From Halobacteriovoraceae bacterium (lineage in GTDB: Bacteria; Bdellovibrionota; Bacteriovoracia; Bacteriovoracales; Bacteriovoracaceae): a stretch of DNA of 64,000 nt. The DNA lies in NCBI GenBank assembly GCA_002707495.1, contig PAMZ01000022.1:124001-188000 (forward strand). The letters are read 5' to 3'. Within the stretch, counting starts at the first letter, position 1; each line of letters starts with the position of its first letter. The translations under genes and the position numbers were made by a program. Below are positions 8,108 through 16,434 of the stretch, in pieces. The notes beneath the pieces were generated by a model, which did not search any database, had not been told where the DNA came from, and worked only from the letters and a program-made list of their open reading frames with translations.

Positions 8108-10507
8108 ATGGAATACAACTTCAATTCGATTGAAAAGAAATGGCAAAAATATTGGGACGAAAATCGGACTTTCGAAACCGCCCTAGATAAATCGAAACCA
8201 AAGTATTATGTGCTTGATATGTTTCCCTACCCTTCAGGAGCAGGACTACATGTGGGACACCCCGAAGGTTATACCGCCACTGATATCATGGCGAGATTCA
8301 AGCGCATGAAAGGCTTTAATGTATTACATCCTATGGGCTGGGATAGTTTTGGTCTACCAGCCGAAAACTATGCCATTAAAACAGGAACGCATCCGCAAGA
8401 AACAACAGAAAAAAATATTGAAACCTTTAAGCGCCAACTTAAAATGCTTGGATTCTCATACGATTGGTCGCGAGAAGTGGCCACGAGTTCTGTGGATTAT
8501 TATAAGTGGACCCAATGGATATTCGTTCAGCTCTATAATAAGGGTCTAGCTTATGAGAGTGAAATGAACGTTAACTGGTGTCCAGAGTTAAAAACAGTTC
8601 TCGCTAACGAAGAAGTTGTAGACGGAAAATCTGAAATTGGAGGGCATCCGGTTATAAGAAAGCCCATGAAACAATGGATGTTAAAAATAACGGAATACGC
8701 TGATCGGCTTCTCGAAGATTTAGAGGGACTTGATTGGCCAGAGTCCGTTAAAGAAATGCAAAGAAATTGGATCGGAAGATCTGAGGGTGCAGAAGTTGAT
8801 TTTAATACAGAATCAGGTGAAACCATAAGAGTTTTCACGACAAGACCTGATACACTTTTTGGTGCGACTTATATGGTACTTGCTCCTGAACATGAGTTAG
8901 TGTCTAAGCTAGTAGCCGAAGACAAAAAAGCTGCGGTCGATACGTATATCGAAACTGCGGCTAGAAAATCTGATCTTGAGAGAACGGAGCTGAATAAAGA
9001 CAAAACCGGTGAATTCATCGGAGCCTATGCCATTAACCCAGTTAATGGAGCCAAGATTCCTATATGGATTTCAGATTATGTTCTTGCAACTTATGGAACC
9101 GGTGCGATTATGGCCGTTCCTGCTCATGACCAAAGAGATTATGAGTTCGCAAAAGAATTCAATTTGGATATCGTTCAAGTTCTAGATGGCGGAGATATTA
9201 CTGAAGCCGCTCACACTGGTGAGGGAAATCTAATCAACTCAGATTTCTTAAATGGACTTGGAAAATCAGAAGCGATTTCAAAAATGATCGTTCATCTTGA
9301 ATCTAAAAAACTAGGCGAGCGAAAAATTAATTATAAACTTCGAGATTGGCTATTCTCTCGTCAAAGATATTGGGGAGAACCATTTCCACTCCTAAAAGAT
9401 GTAGAGACCGGTAAAGTTGTAAGATGTCTTGAGCCAGAAGAGCTTCCTGTCACACTCCCTGATGTTGAGAAGTACGAACCCAGTGGAACTGGCGAATCTC
9501 CACTGGCGACAATTGATGAATGGCTTTATTTTACTGATGAAAAAACCGGAAAAAAAGTGAGAAGAGAAACCAATACTATGCCTCAATGGGCCGGATCATG
9601 TTGGTATTATCTTCGCTATATCGATCCTAAAAACACAGAAAGGCCGTGGGATGAAGACCTAGAGAAGTTTTGGATGCCAGTTGATCTTTATGTGGGTGGA
9701 ATGGAGCATGCAGTAATGCACCTTCTCTACGCTAGGTTCTGGCACAAAGTTTTATTTGATTTAGGACTTGTATCAACCAAAGAGCCTTTTAAACGTCTAG
9801 TAAATCAAGGAATGATCTTAGGAACAGATGGCGAAAAGATGAGTAAATCTCGTGGGAACGTCATTAATCCTGATGATATTGTTAATGATTTTGGTGCCGA
9901 TACTCTAAGAGTTTATGAAATGTTCATGGGACCTCTTGAGAAAACCAAACCTTGGTCCATGAATGGAGTGAAGGGTGTTTATAATTTTCTCTCAAAAGCT
10001 TTTAAAACTTTTGGAAACACGGACCTTTATAGTGAGGACTCGGAAGAAACTCTGAAGCTTCTTCACAAGACGATTAAAAAAGTGACTTCAGACATAGAAG
10101 AAATGAAATTTAATACTGCTGTTTCGGCACTGATGATTTTTACCAATCATTGCGCTAAAGAGAAGAAATTTTCAAAAGAGACAGCAAGTTTATTTGCTTT
10201 AATTTTAGCTCCACTGGCTCCTCATGCAGCAGAAGAAATCTGGCATTTGACCGGAAACGATAAATCTTTGACCTATCATAGCTGGCCTAGCTTTGATGAA
10301 GCTCTAGCAAAAGATGACTTAATAACTATGGCCGTACAGGTCATGGGTAAAACGAGAGCCACTCTTGATGTTGCGGCAGATATTTCAAAGGAAGATTTTT
10401 TAAAGTTGGCAAAAGAAGACGAAAGAGTTTCAAAGTACTTGGAAGGGAAAACGATTGTAAAAGAAATCTTTGTTCCTGGTAAGATTTGTAATTTTGTCGC
10501 TAAGTAA
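8108..10507 (+). CDS. leuS: leucyl-tRNA synthetase
   Basis: A 799-aa class I aminoacyl-tRNA synthetase that charges tRNA-Leu. The HIGH-type motif is HVGH (residues 48-51) after FPYPSG. The CP1 editing domain has TRPDTLFG and the GTGAIM(A)VPAHD motif. A zinc-ribbon-like insertion is much reduced. KMSKS occurs in [10 protein letters not shown] (~577), with the anticodon-binding domain after it. An in-frame TTG at 8039 lies inside the preceding terminator; the ATG at 8108 has an AGGGAAG site at correct spacing and gives the family-standard N terminus [13 protein letters not shown], so I start there. Full length and intact. Confidence 0.97.
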   Translation: MEYNFNSIEKKWQKYWDENRTFETALDKSKPKYYVLDMFPYPSGAGLHVGHPEGYTATDIMARFKRMKGFNVLHPMGWDSFGLPAENYAIKTGTHPQETTEKNIETFKRQLKMLGFSYDWSREVATSSVDYYKWTQWIFVQLYNKGLAYESEMNVNWCPELKTVLANEEVVDGKSEIGGHPVIRKPMKQWMLKITEYADRLLEDLEGLDWPESVKEMQRNWIGRSEGAEVDFNTESGETIRVFTTRPDTLFGATYMVLAPEHELVSKLVAEDKKAAVDTYIETAARKSDLERTELNKDKTGEFIGAYAINPVNGAKIPIWISDYVLATYGTGAIMAVPAHDQRDYEFAKEFNLDIVQVLDGGDITEAAHTGEGNLINSDFLNGLGKSEAISKMIVHLESKKLGERKINYKLRDWLFSRQRYWGEPFPLLKDVETGKVVRCLEPEELPVTLPDVEKYEPSGTGESPLATIDEWLYFTDEKTGKKVRRETNTMPQWAGSCWYYLRYIDPKNTERPWDEDLEKFWMPVDLYVGGMEHAVMHLLYARFWHKVLFDLGLVSTKEPFKRLVNQGMILGTDGEKMSKSRGNVINPDDIVNDFGADTLRVYEMFMGPLEKTKPWSMNGVKGVYNFLSKAFKTFGNTDLYSEDSEETLKLLHKTIKKVTSDIEEMKFNTAVSALMIFTNHCAKEKKFSKETASLFALILAPLAPHAAEEIWHLTGNDKSLTYHSWPSFDEALAKDDLITMAVQVMGKTRATLDVAADISKEDFLKLAKEDERVSKYLEGKTIVKEIFVPGKICNFVAK

Positions 10508-10509
10508 AA

Positions 10510-10665
10510 TTAACTAAGCAGCATTTTAGCGTCGAGCTGGCTCAAAATAAATTCCGGCTCGTCGATTTCATCATTTTCCTGGTAATAGTCAAATGTTCCG
10601 AAATAATCTGAAAGTGAATTTAGATAGTCACTTAGCGCCATAAATTTAAAATCAAAACTTTCCAT
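10510..10665 (-). CDS. 51-aa acidic small protein, unknown
   Basis: A short frame on the minus strand encodes 51 residues, MESFDFKFMALSDYLN to SQLDAKMLLS, with a strongly acidic middle (QENDEIDEPEF) and a Tyr/Phe-rich first half. Its ATG (10663-10665) is preceded by AGGAG at 8-nt spacing. The stop codon sits only 2 bp from the leuS stop, so the frame fits the intergenic space exactly without entering leuS. No homologous domain is recognised. It could be a small acidic regulatory or inhibitor protein; that is only a guess. Coding status rests on the ribosome site, composition and fit. Confidence 0.55.
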   Translation of the reverse strand: MESFDFKFMALSDYLNSLSDYFGTFDYYQENDEIDEPEFILSQLDAKMLLS

Positions 10666-10801
10666 TTCAATCTCCTATTTGTTTCAACCTTAACAGATAA
10701 GCCAGAGCACAGTGTTAAGGAATTATCAGGGAAACATTAAGATTTTAGTTATCAAGCACGCTTTGATTTCCTAGAATAAGGTGAAATTTTTAGGAGGATA
10801 T

Positions 10802-12706
10802 ATGAAATACCGCATCGAATCAAAAGCGCAGTACCAGACTTTTTATAATAATAGTCTTGAGGATAGAGAGGCCTATTGGAGCGAGCGAGCTGAGACTTAT
10901 GAATGGTTTAAAAAGTGGGACAAGGTTCAGTCTGGAAATTTCAACGAACTCAATGTCAAATGGTTTGAAGGAGGGCAAACTAATATCACCGTCAATGCTC
11001 TTGACCGACATGTAAAAAATCACCCAAATAAAACTGCCATTCTTTGGGAGCCCAATGATCCAAATGGTGAAACTAAAACTTTTACTTATAAAGAACTTCT
11101 AGAAGAAGTTAACCGCTTTGCAAATGTTCTCAAAGATCAAGGAGTTCAAAAGGGTGATCGTGTCTGTTTTTATATGTCCATGGTTCCTGAACTTTTAACT
11201 GGAGTTCTTGCCTGCGCTAGAATTGGTGCTGTTCACTCTGTCGTATTTGGAGGATTTTCAGCTAAGGCTTTAGCGGGACGAGTAATAGATTGTGAGGCAA
11301 AAGTGGTGGTTACTAATGATCAAGCCTATCGCGGATCGAAAACAATTGAGCTTAAAGAAATAACTAATGAAGCCTTAAAAGAATGTGCAAGTGTAAAATC
11401 AGTTTTATGTTTAAGACATACTGGCGCTAAAGTTGAAATGATTGAAGGTAGAGACCTTTGGTTAAATGATCTACTGCGTAGCGCTTCTACAGAATGTGAT
11501 CCAGAGAAAATGAACTCTGAAGATCCTCTTTTTATTCTCTATACCTCTGGTTCAACGGGAAAACCGAAAGGACTTCAACATACTACCGCTGGTTATATGT
11601 TATGGGCTGCAGAAACTTTTAAAAACATATTCCAAATGGGAGATGACGATATTTATTGGTGTTCAGCCGATATTGGTTGGATCACAGGACACTCTTATAT
11701 TGCCTATGGGCCTCTTCTTAATGGAAATACCCAGGTTATGTTTGAAGGAATTCCCACATACCCCGACTCAGGAAGATTTTGGGATGTTATTGAAAAATAT
11801 AAGGTTTCTCATTTCTACACAGCTCCTACCGCCATCCGTGCCCTTCAAGCATGTGATATCGAACTCGTTAATAGGGCCGATCTTTCTAGTCTAAAAGTAC
11901 TTGGAACCGTTGGAGAGCCTATAAATGTAGAGGCTTGGACTTGGTATAATGAAGAAATTGGAAAAAAGAAATGTCCTATCGTTGATACTTGGTGGCAAAC
12001 GGAAACGGGTGGCATCATGATTTCTAGTTTAGCAGGAGTGACTGAATCCATTCCTTGTTTTGCGACACTTCCTCAACCTGCCATTAAGCCTGTTCTCGTT
12101 GATACTGATGGTAGAGAAATTCAGAGTAACCCCGCAGAAGGAAATCTTTGCATTGAATTTCCATGGCCTGGAATGGCAAGAACAATTTACGGTGATCATG
12201 AAAGATATCGTCAAACATATTTTAGTACCTATCCAGGAAAGTACTTTACAGGAGACGGAGCTAAACGAGATGCAGACGGAAATTACAGAATTACCGGAAG
12301 AGTCGATGACGTCGTTAATATTTCAGGACACAGAATTGGAACCGCAGAGGTTGAAGATGCCATTGATGAACATGAATCAATTGTTGAGAGTGCCGTAATT
12401 GGAATCCCTCACGAAATAAAAGGAGAAGCATTGATGGGATTTATGATCCCTACTAATAAAGATGCAAACTCAAAAGAAATTTTAAAAAAGGTGAATGAAC
12501 TTATTACCGAGGAGATTGGACCGATTGCAAAACTCGATCGAGCCATTATCGTTCCTGAACTTCCAAAAACGAGATCAGGAAAAATCATGAGAAGAGTTCT
12601 AAGAAAGATTGCCTCGAATGAGCTTGATAGCCTAGGTGATACCTCCACTCTTTTAAACCCAGAGATTGTCGATGTGATCATCGAAGCCATGAGATCTGAA
12701 TCTTGA
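10802..12706 (+). CDS. acs: acetyl-CoA synthetase (acetate-CoA ligase)
   Basis: A 634-aa AMP-forming acyl-CoA synthetase that activates acetate to acetyl-CoA via acetyl-AMP. The P-loop-like YTSGSTGKPKG is at ~247, adenylation motifs DTWWQTETGG (~400) and TGD(GA)KRDADG (~480), and the acetylatable lysine motif RSGKIMRR near 595. N-terminal family residues (YWSERAETYEWFKKWDKV) are present. The frame is open to a GTG at 10781, but a strong AGGAGG at 10792-10797 fixes the start at ATG 10802. It heads a three-gene unit with the lipoprotein and small membrane protein that overlap downstream. Reversible lysine acetylation is usual for the family. Confidence 0.95.
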   Translation: MKYRIESKAQYQTFYNNSLEDREAYWSERAETYEWFKKWDKVQSGNFNELNVKWFEGGQTNITVNALDRHVKNHPNKTAILWEPNDPNGETKTFTYKELLEEVNRFANVLKDQGVQKGDRVCFYMSMVPELLTGVLACARIGAVHSVVFGGFSAKALAGRVIDCEAKVVVTNDQAYRGSKTIELKEITNEALKECASVKSVLCLRHTGAKVEMIEGRDLWLNDLLRSASTECDPEKMNSEDPLFILYTSGSTGKPKGLQHTTAGYMLWAAETFKNIFQMGDDDIYWCSADIGWITGHSYIAYGPLLNGNTQVMFEGIPTYPDSGRFWDVIEKYKVSHFYTAPTAIRALQACDIELVNRADLSSLKVLGTVGEPINVEAWTWYNEEIGKKKCPIVDTWWQTETGGIMISSLAGVTESIPCFATLPQPAIKPVLVDTDGREIQSNPAEGNLCIEFPWPGMARTIYGDHERYRQTYFSTYPGKYFTGDGAKRDADGNYRITGRVDDVVNISGHRIGTAEVEDAIDEHESIVESAVIGIPHEIKGEALMGFMIPTNKDANSKEILKKVNELITEEIGPIAKLDRAIIVPELPKTRSGKIMRRVLRKIASNELDSLGDTSTLLNPEIVDVIIEAMRSES

Positions 12707-13299
12707 TGAAATTAATTCTATTACTCGTGCTGAGCTCTTGTAGTCTCAGCACGGTAAATAAAAAAAGCGATATCTACCTTCCTCAAAAATTTATCTCGCA
12801 TACAAAGCAAGGTCCTTTTGGTAGCTATCTTCAAATGAATATTAATTTTACTCCCGTAAAAGCTTTATTCGAAGATCTTGACCAAGACCTTGGCAATTCG
12901 CTTAATAAAAAAAATGCAAGAAAAGAAGCACATATCACTGTTATTACTCCTGTTGAATACCGGAAAGTACTTGAACCAGCGGGATTGAATATCCATAAAA
13001 TCAATCAAATAGCAAAAGAACTAAATATTCAGCAAAGCGAATTTGAAGTTATTTGTCTTGCAAGAGCTGAACGGTTCGAAAAGAGCACCTACTACCTCGT
13101 AGTTGATTCCCAAGATATTCTCAATATTCGAAGGACTATTTTTAGAGAGTTTACAAAACTAGGAGGTAAACCCTCCCAATGGGATCCCGAAAATTTTTAC
13201 CCTCATATAACGGTGGGATATTCTCATCGCGATCTCCATTTAGAGACGGATGGAGTCTATAAAGGTTATAATAGCTGTTGGAGAAAGGTGGAGATATGA
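12706..13299 (+). CDS. lipoprotein with 2H-phosphoesterase (RNA ligase/cyclic phosphodiesterase-like) signature
   Basis: A 197-aa protein with a short lipoprotein signal (LLVLSSC, lipidated Cys at ~residue 11). Two HxT/S-type motifs, HITVIT (~80) and HITVGY (~170), are about 90 residues apart. That pairing is the hallmark of the 2H phosphoesterase superfamily, which acts on 2',3'-cyclic phosphates and 2'-5' linkages. The start ATG overlaps the acs stop by one base (TGATG). An extracytoplasmic 2H protein is unusual, since most characterised members act on RNA or nucleotides in the cytoplasm. Substrate unknown; loss of acs coupling would not be expected to matter. Confidence 0.7.
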   Translation: MKLILLLVLSSCSLSTVNKKSDIYLPQKFISHTKQGPFGSYLQMNINFTPVKALFEDLDQDLGNSLNKKNARKEAHITVITPVEYRKVLEPAGLNIHKINQIAKELNIQQSEFEVICLARAERFEKSTYYLVVDSQDILNIRRTIFREFTKLGGKPSQWDPENFYPHITVGYSHRDLHLETDGVYKGYNSCWRKVEI

Positions 13300-13676
13300 T
13301 GGATGATTTAAGATTATACGCGATTGTTGGTTTAATTTTAATTGTTCTGATTTTAGTTTCGAAAAGTAGAACAACAACAATAAAACGTCCTAAACAAGGT
13401 TTTGAAAACACCTCGAAAAAAAGCTCACCTTATTCAAATTCGAAAGCCGATTTTTCAAGTCGAATTTTCAAACTTTTCTTTTCAGTAACTGGAGCAAAGA
13501 ATTCAATTCAAAAAAAAATTGAAATGACTCTCTTAGACTCTCATGGTGAAATTAAACAGAATATTGATGTCAATGACCAACAATTAAAAAGTCTCATTCA
13601 AAATTTAGATAAAATGGAGGCGATGGGTGTCGTCTCACCAGAACTCGCGCAAAAAATACGTGAGAAGTGGGGCTAG
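13296..13676 (+). CDS. small one-pass membrane protein, unknown
   Basis: A 126-aa protein with an N-terminal transmembrane helix (~residues 7-22) after MMDDLRLYAI, then a Ser/Lys-rich linker and a C-terminal helical part ending PELAQKIREKWG. The ATG overlaps the preceding stop by 4 nt (ATGA), with GGTGGAG just upstream. It is the third gene after acs and the 2H lipoprotein. No family recognised. Its stop codon shares the palindrome CTAG with the stop of the opposing receiver gene. Confidence 0.65.
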   Translation: MMDDLRLYAIVGLILIVLILVSKSRTTTIKRPKQGFENTSKKSSPYSNSKADFSSRIFKLFFSVTGAKNSIQKKIEMTLLDSHGEIKQNIDVNDQQLKSLIQNLDKMEAMGVVSPELAQKIREKWG

Positions 13677-14032
13677 GCTTCAAGTTGAGATATTTTTTTT
13701 AATAGAACTTTCTTGTTCAAAGGTTTTAAAATATAATTTTCTGCACCTCGAACAGCGGTAGTTATGATATCCATTTCTTGAGCAGAAGCGCTAATTATAT
13801 AAACTGGGACTGACTTTAGAATTTCGTCAGAGGACCTAATTTTTAAAAAGTCATAAGCTGTTTCTAACTCCAAGTTCAAATCCAAAAGAAAGAGCTCTGG
13901 CGGATTAGACTTAATCACTTTAATCGCTCCAGCAATAGTATTCACACTTGAAATCACATGCCCCTCGGGTTCGAGCAAACCCTTTACTAGCTTGATCACC
14001 AATTTATCATCATCTAAAACTAAGATATTCAT
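13673..14032 (-). CDS. single-domain response regulator (CheY-like receiver)
   Basis: A 119-aa stand-alone receiver domain. It has the acidic pocket DDD near residues 7-9, the phospho-acceptor Asp in LLDLNL (~52), the Ser/Thr region SASAQ (~80) and the conserved Lys in ILKPL (~103). There is no output domain. The start at 14032 is supported by GAGG 6-7 nt upstream; an upstream TTG/ATG extension (to 14080) lacks a ribosome site and is not family-like. It may carry phosphoryl groups for an orphan kinase, for example the one at 6195, but no sequence evidence links them. Confidence 0.88.
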   Translation of the reverse strand: MNILVLDDDKLVIKLVKGLLEPEGHVISSVNTIAGAIKVIKSNPPELFLLDLNLELETAYDFLKIRSSDEILKSVPVYIISASAQEMDIITTAVRGAENYILKPLNKKVLLKKISQLEA

Positions 14033-14117
14033 ATAAGCCTCTATATCTGATCGGCACATATCAAAAAGTATTAAGAACATTTTAACATAGGTTTATCGAG
14101 GCTTAAATTTCAATGAC

Positions 14118-15356
14118 TTAGCGACTACGATAGATTCTAATTCTTACCTTGCGATCCACGTCACGATTGATTTCAACCTTGTCTGCGAACTCAGAACCAT
14201 AGTCTACTAGCTCTATTTTCTCATCCTCAATTCCACAACCTAAAAGATACTCTTTGGTCGCTTTAGAACGGTTAAGACTTAAAGTTTTGTTTCTCTCTTT
14301 ATCGCCCAAAGTACTAGCATATCCTTCTATAACAATTTTATTCACATGAGAGTCTGCTTTGATATGATGACAAAAAACAGCTAGCCGAGTCTGCTCAGTT
14401 TTGGAAATTTTAGCTGAGCCAGTAGCAAAATATAGACTCTCTCCTCTTGCGAGTTTTCCAAATTGTTTTTCTTCGCGCTTTATTTTTTCAGTTTTATTTT
14501 TGGAAGTGGGAAAAAACTTAAGCCCAATATAAGATCTTAGATCTGTTGAGTTCTCTTCGGATACACTACCTACACCAACTCCTCCAAACAATGCGACCTC
14601 ATTCGAGTAATTATATCTAAGTCCGAGATTACCTTCGGATGGTATTTGTTCGTTTTCTGAATCGTAAGGTGTGTCTCTATAAAACTCTGCAGTAAGATCT
14701 AGCTTTCCAAATAAAGGGGCTAAGAGCCCGATTGAAAAATGAAACTGCCTTCTATGGTCTACAACATCAAATTTTGCACCTTGATTTTCTTTATGACCTA
14801 AATTTAAAGTGAACTGAAAACTTGAAAATGCTTTATCCATCGCAAATCCAAAATAATAGCCCATATCTTCATTTGAAGTATAGTATTCATCGTTTCCTGT
14901 AGCGAGATAAACCCTTGGAGTGAAACTTATGGCAAATTTTTTATTTTCATAGAATTTATATTTCAGATCTAATACAGAGTCACCTAAAGTATAAATCTCT
15001 TCATCCTCAGTTTCGTCTTTAGGTATGGCCCTTTCGTAGGTTGCAAAAGAACTCAACCCTAATTGCAGACGATGATTAAAACGATAGGCTCCTCCAAAGT
15101 TAAAAGTATGCATCCACTCTATAATATCCGTTTGCCTTTGATTTCCATCAACCTCTATAAAGGGGGCCCTCACATAATTATAACTTCCTACGATAATATA
15201 TTCGTAATCATTGGTAACAAATCCATCTGTTAAAAGGGCATCTTCTACAGTGGCAAAGGTAGGGCTATTAGAAAAATGAAATTTTTGAAGATTAATCGCC
15301 CAAACAGGAAATATCATGAAAAAAGAAAAAATAACCGACCAAAACATTCTTTTCAT
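14118..15356 (-). CDS. OmpA-family outer membrane protein with N-terminal beta-barrel
   Basis: A 412-aa protein with a signal peptide (~1-20, FPVWA). An N-terminal ~270-residue region of alternating aromatic beta strands resembles a transporter-type barrel. The C-terminal OmpA domain (~300-410) contains the peptidoglycan-binding pattern VIEGYAST...LSLNRSKATKEYL and a DRKVRI end. Such proteins sit in the outer membrane and bind peptidoglycan non-covalently. It is a single gene on the minus strand facing the receiver gene, with a 37-bp gap to its neighbour's ORF. Confidence 0.85.
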   Translation of the reverse strand: MKRMFWSVIFSFFMIFPVWAINLQKFHFSNSPTFATVEDALLTDGFVTNDYEYIIVGSYNYVRAPFIEVDGNQRQTDIIEWMHTFNFGGAYRFNHRLQLGLSSFATYERAIPKDETEDEEIYTLGDSVLDLKYKFYENKKFAISFTPRVYLATGNDEYYTSNEDMGYYFGFAMDKAFSSFQFTLNLGHKENQGAKFDVVDHRRQFHFSIGLLAPLFGKLDLTAEFYRDTPYDSENEQIPSEGNLGLRYNYSNEVALFGGVGVGSVSEENSTDLRSYIGLKFFPTSKNKTEKIKREEKQFGKLARGESLYFATGSAKISKTEQTRLAVFCHHIKADSHVNKIVIEGYASTLGDKERNKTLSLNRSKATKEYLLGCGIEDEKIELVDYGSEFADKVEINRDVDRKVRIRIYRSR

Positions 15357-15485
15357 TGATCCTCGCTAAATAATTGAATTAATTCTTTAATTTTACTTAG
15401 ACCAAAATATCAGACCACGGTGGTATTTTTTGCCACAATTGAAGCCCGTCTCACCAGTCGTATCATGGATGAAAGGGAGTTTTTT

Positions 15486-16199
15486 ATGAAAATACTACTG
15501 GCAGGGATTTTGGTCATGTTTTTGATTTCCTGTGGCAGAAACGCCTTTGTGGAAAGTGAAAGCGGTGGCGGGGTTATTATCACGCAACCTGTATCTTCTG
15601 ATCCAAACGATCCTGAACAACCAGAGTGTCAAAATAAAATTGTTTCTCTAAGTCCCGGGATGGCCAATCAAAATTCCCATCCCCTACCTTTTAATTTTCC
15701 AACGACCTCGGTTGGTGTTCCTACCCATAGAGAAGGACCTATTGATTTTGTTATGGACACTCAAATAGTTCTTCCTTTTAGTCTTAGAAACTTAAATACT
15801 CTCGAAGATGAAGTCATCTCGATTAAGCTTAAATATAAAGCTTACCAAATGTATAATCCTAATTGGCATCATGAATCTCAAATTTGTCATTCGATCGATA
15901 ATTATTGTTCAGGTGATAAAGCGAGTGTGAATGGGCACCTTAATCATCACGCGAACTATGTTTGGCACAATAAAGACTTTAGTGAGTTAATCTCGGCAAT
16001 ACCTTCACGTTATCACAATCCTAATTGTAGTGAGAGAGATCTAGATATTGAATGGGATGTTATGAATGCTATTGCGCCCACAGATGAATTACTTCTCAAC
16101 GAACTTCCAGATGATTACTCAGTCATTATAGCAGATGATCATTATATAAAATCTGCGAGCTTGGAAATTGAGTATTGCTCGTTTGATGAAGTAATGTAA
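15486..16199 (+). CDS. lipoprotein, unknown function
   Basis: A 237-aa protein starting at ATG 15486 behind AAGGGAG. The frame is open further upstream to 15420 but without a ribosome site. The signal peptide ends in a lipobox (FLISC, lipidated Cys at ~17). Next comes a Gly/Ser-rich linker and a mature domain with many His and Cys residues (NWHHES, HLNHHANY, several Cys), which could bind metal or form disulfides. No known domain recognised. It is convergent with nrdA; the two are separated by the duplicated nrdA tail. Confidence 0.7.
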   Translation: MKILLAGILVMFLISCGRNAFVESESGGGVIITQPVSSDPNDPEQPECQNKIVSLSPGMANQNSHPLPFNFPTTSVGVPTHREGPIDFVMDTQIVLPFSLRNLNTLEDEVISIKLKYKAYQMYNPNWHHESQICHSIDNYCSGDKASVNGHLNHHANYVWHNKDFSELISAIPSRYHNPNCSERDLDIEWDVMNAIAPTDELLLNELPDDYSVIIADDHYIKSASLEIEYCSFDEVM

Positions 16200-16209
16200 T
16201 TTCCTTATA

Positions 16210-16302
16210 CTTCGCTCAGTCAGCTGGTAAAAAAAAGGGCCGCGAATAGCGGCCCTAAAAAAGAAACTTCTTGGCAATTAGTTATGATCCGCAAGCAATG
16301 CA
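16210..16302. repeat. direct repeat copy 1: duplicated 3' end of nrdA plus terminator
   Basis: This 93-bp segment is nearly identical to 16342-16434, exactly 132 bp away. It holds a copy of the nrdA terminator and, on the minus strand, the last codons of nrdA (Cys-Ile-Ala-Cys-Gly-Ser-stop). Since copy 2 is the real nrdA end, this copy is a non-functional relic of a tandem duplication, except that its terminator looks intact. Confidence 0.9.
16229..16256 (-). terminator. second (distal) intrinsic terminator of nrdBA
   Basis: An 8-bp GC-rich stem (arms 16236-16243 and 16249-16256, 5-nt loop) is followed on the minus strand by eight T. It is inside repeat copy 1. Confidence 0.85.
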
Positions 16303-16341
16303 CCTGACTGACCGATTTGCCAGACTTCTTATCACTTAATT

Positions 16342-16434
16342 CTTCTCTCGGTCAGTGGGTAATAAAAAGGGCCGCGAATAGCGGCCCTAAAAAAGAAACT
16401 TCTTGGCAATTAATTATGATCCGCAAGCAATGCA
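16342..16434. repeat. direct repeat copy 2: true 3' end of nrdA plus terminator
   Basis: Partner of 16210-16302. It spans the final six codons and stop of nrdA (16414-16434) and the proximal terminator. Differences between copies are a few substitutions, mostly in the flank beyond the terminator, consistent with an old duplication. Confidence 0.9.
16364..16388 (-). terminator. proximal intrinsic terminator of nrdBA
   Basis: The same 8-bp GC-rich stem (arms 16368-16375 and 16381-16388) is followed on the minus strand by five T. It lies 26 bp past the nrdA stop. Confidence 0.85.
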
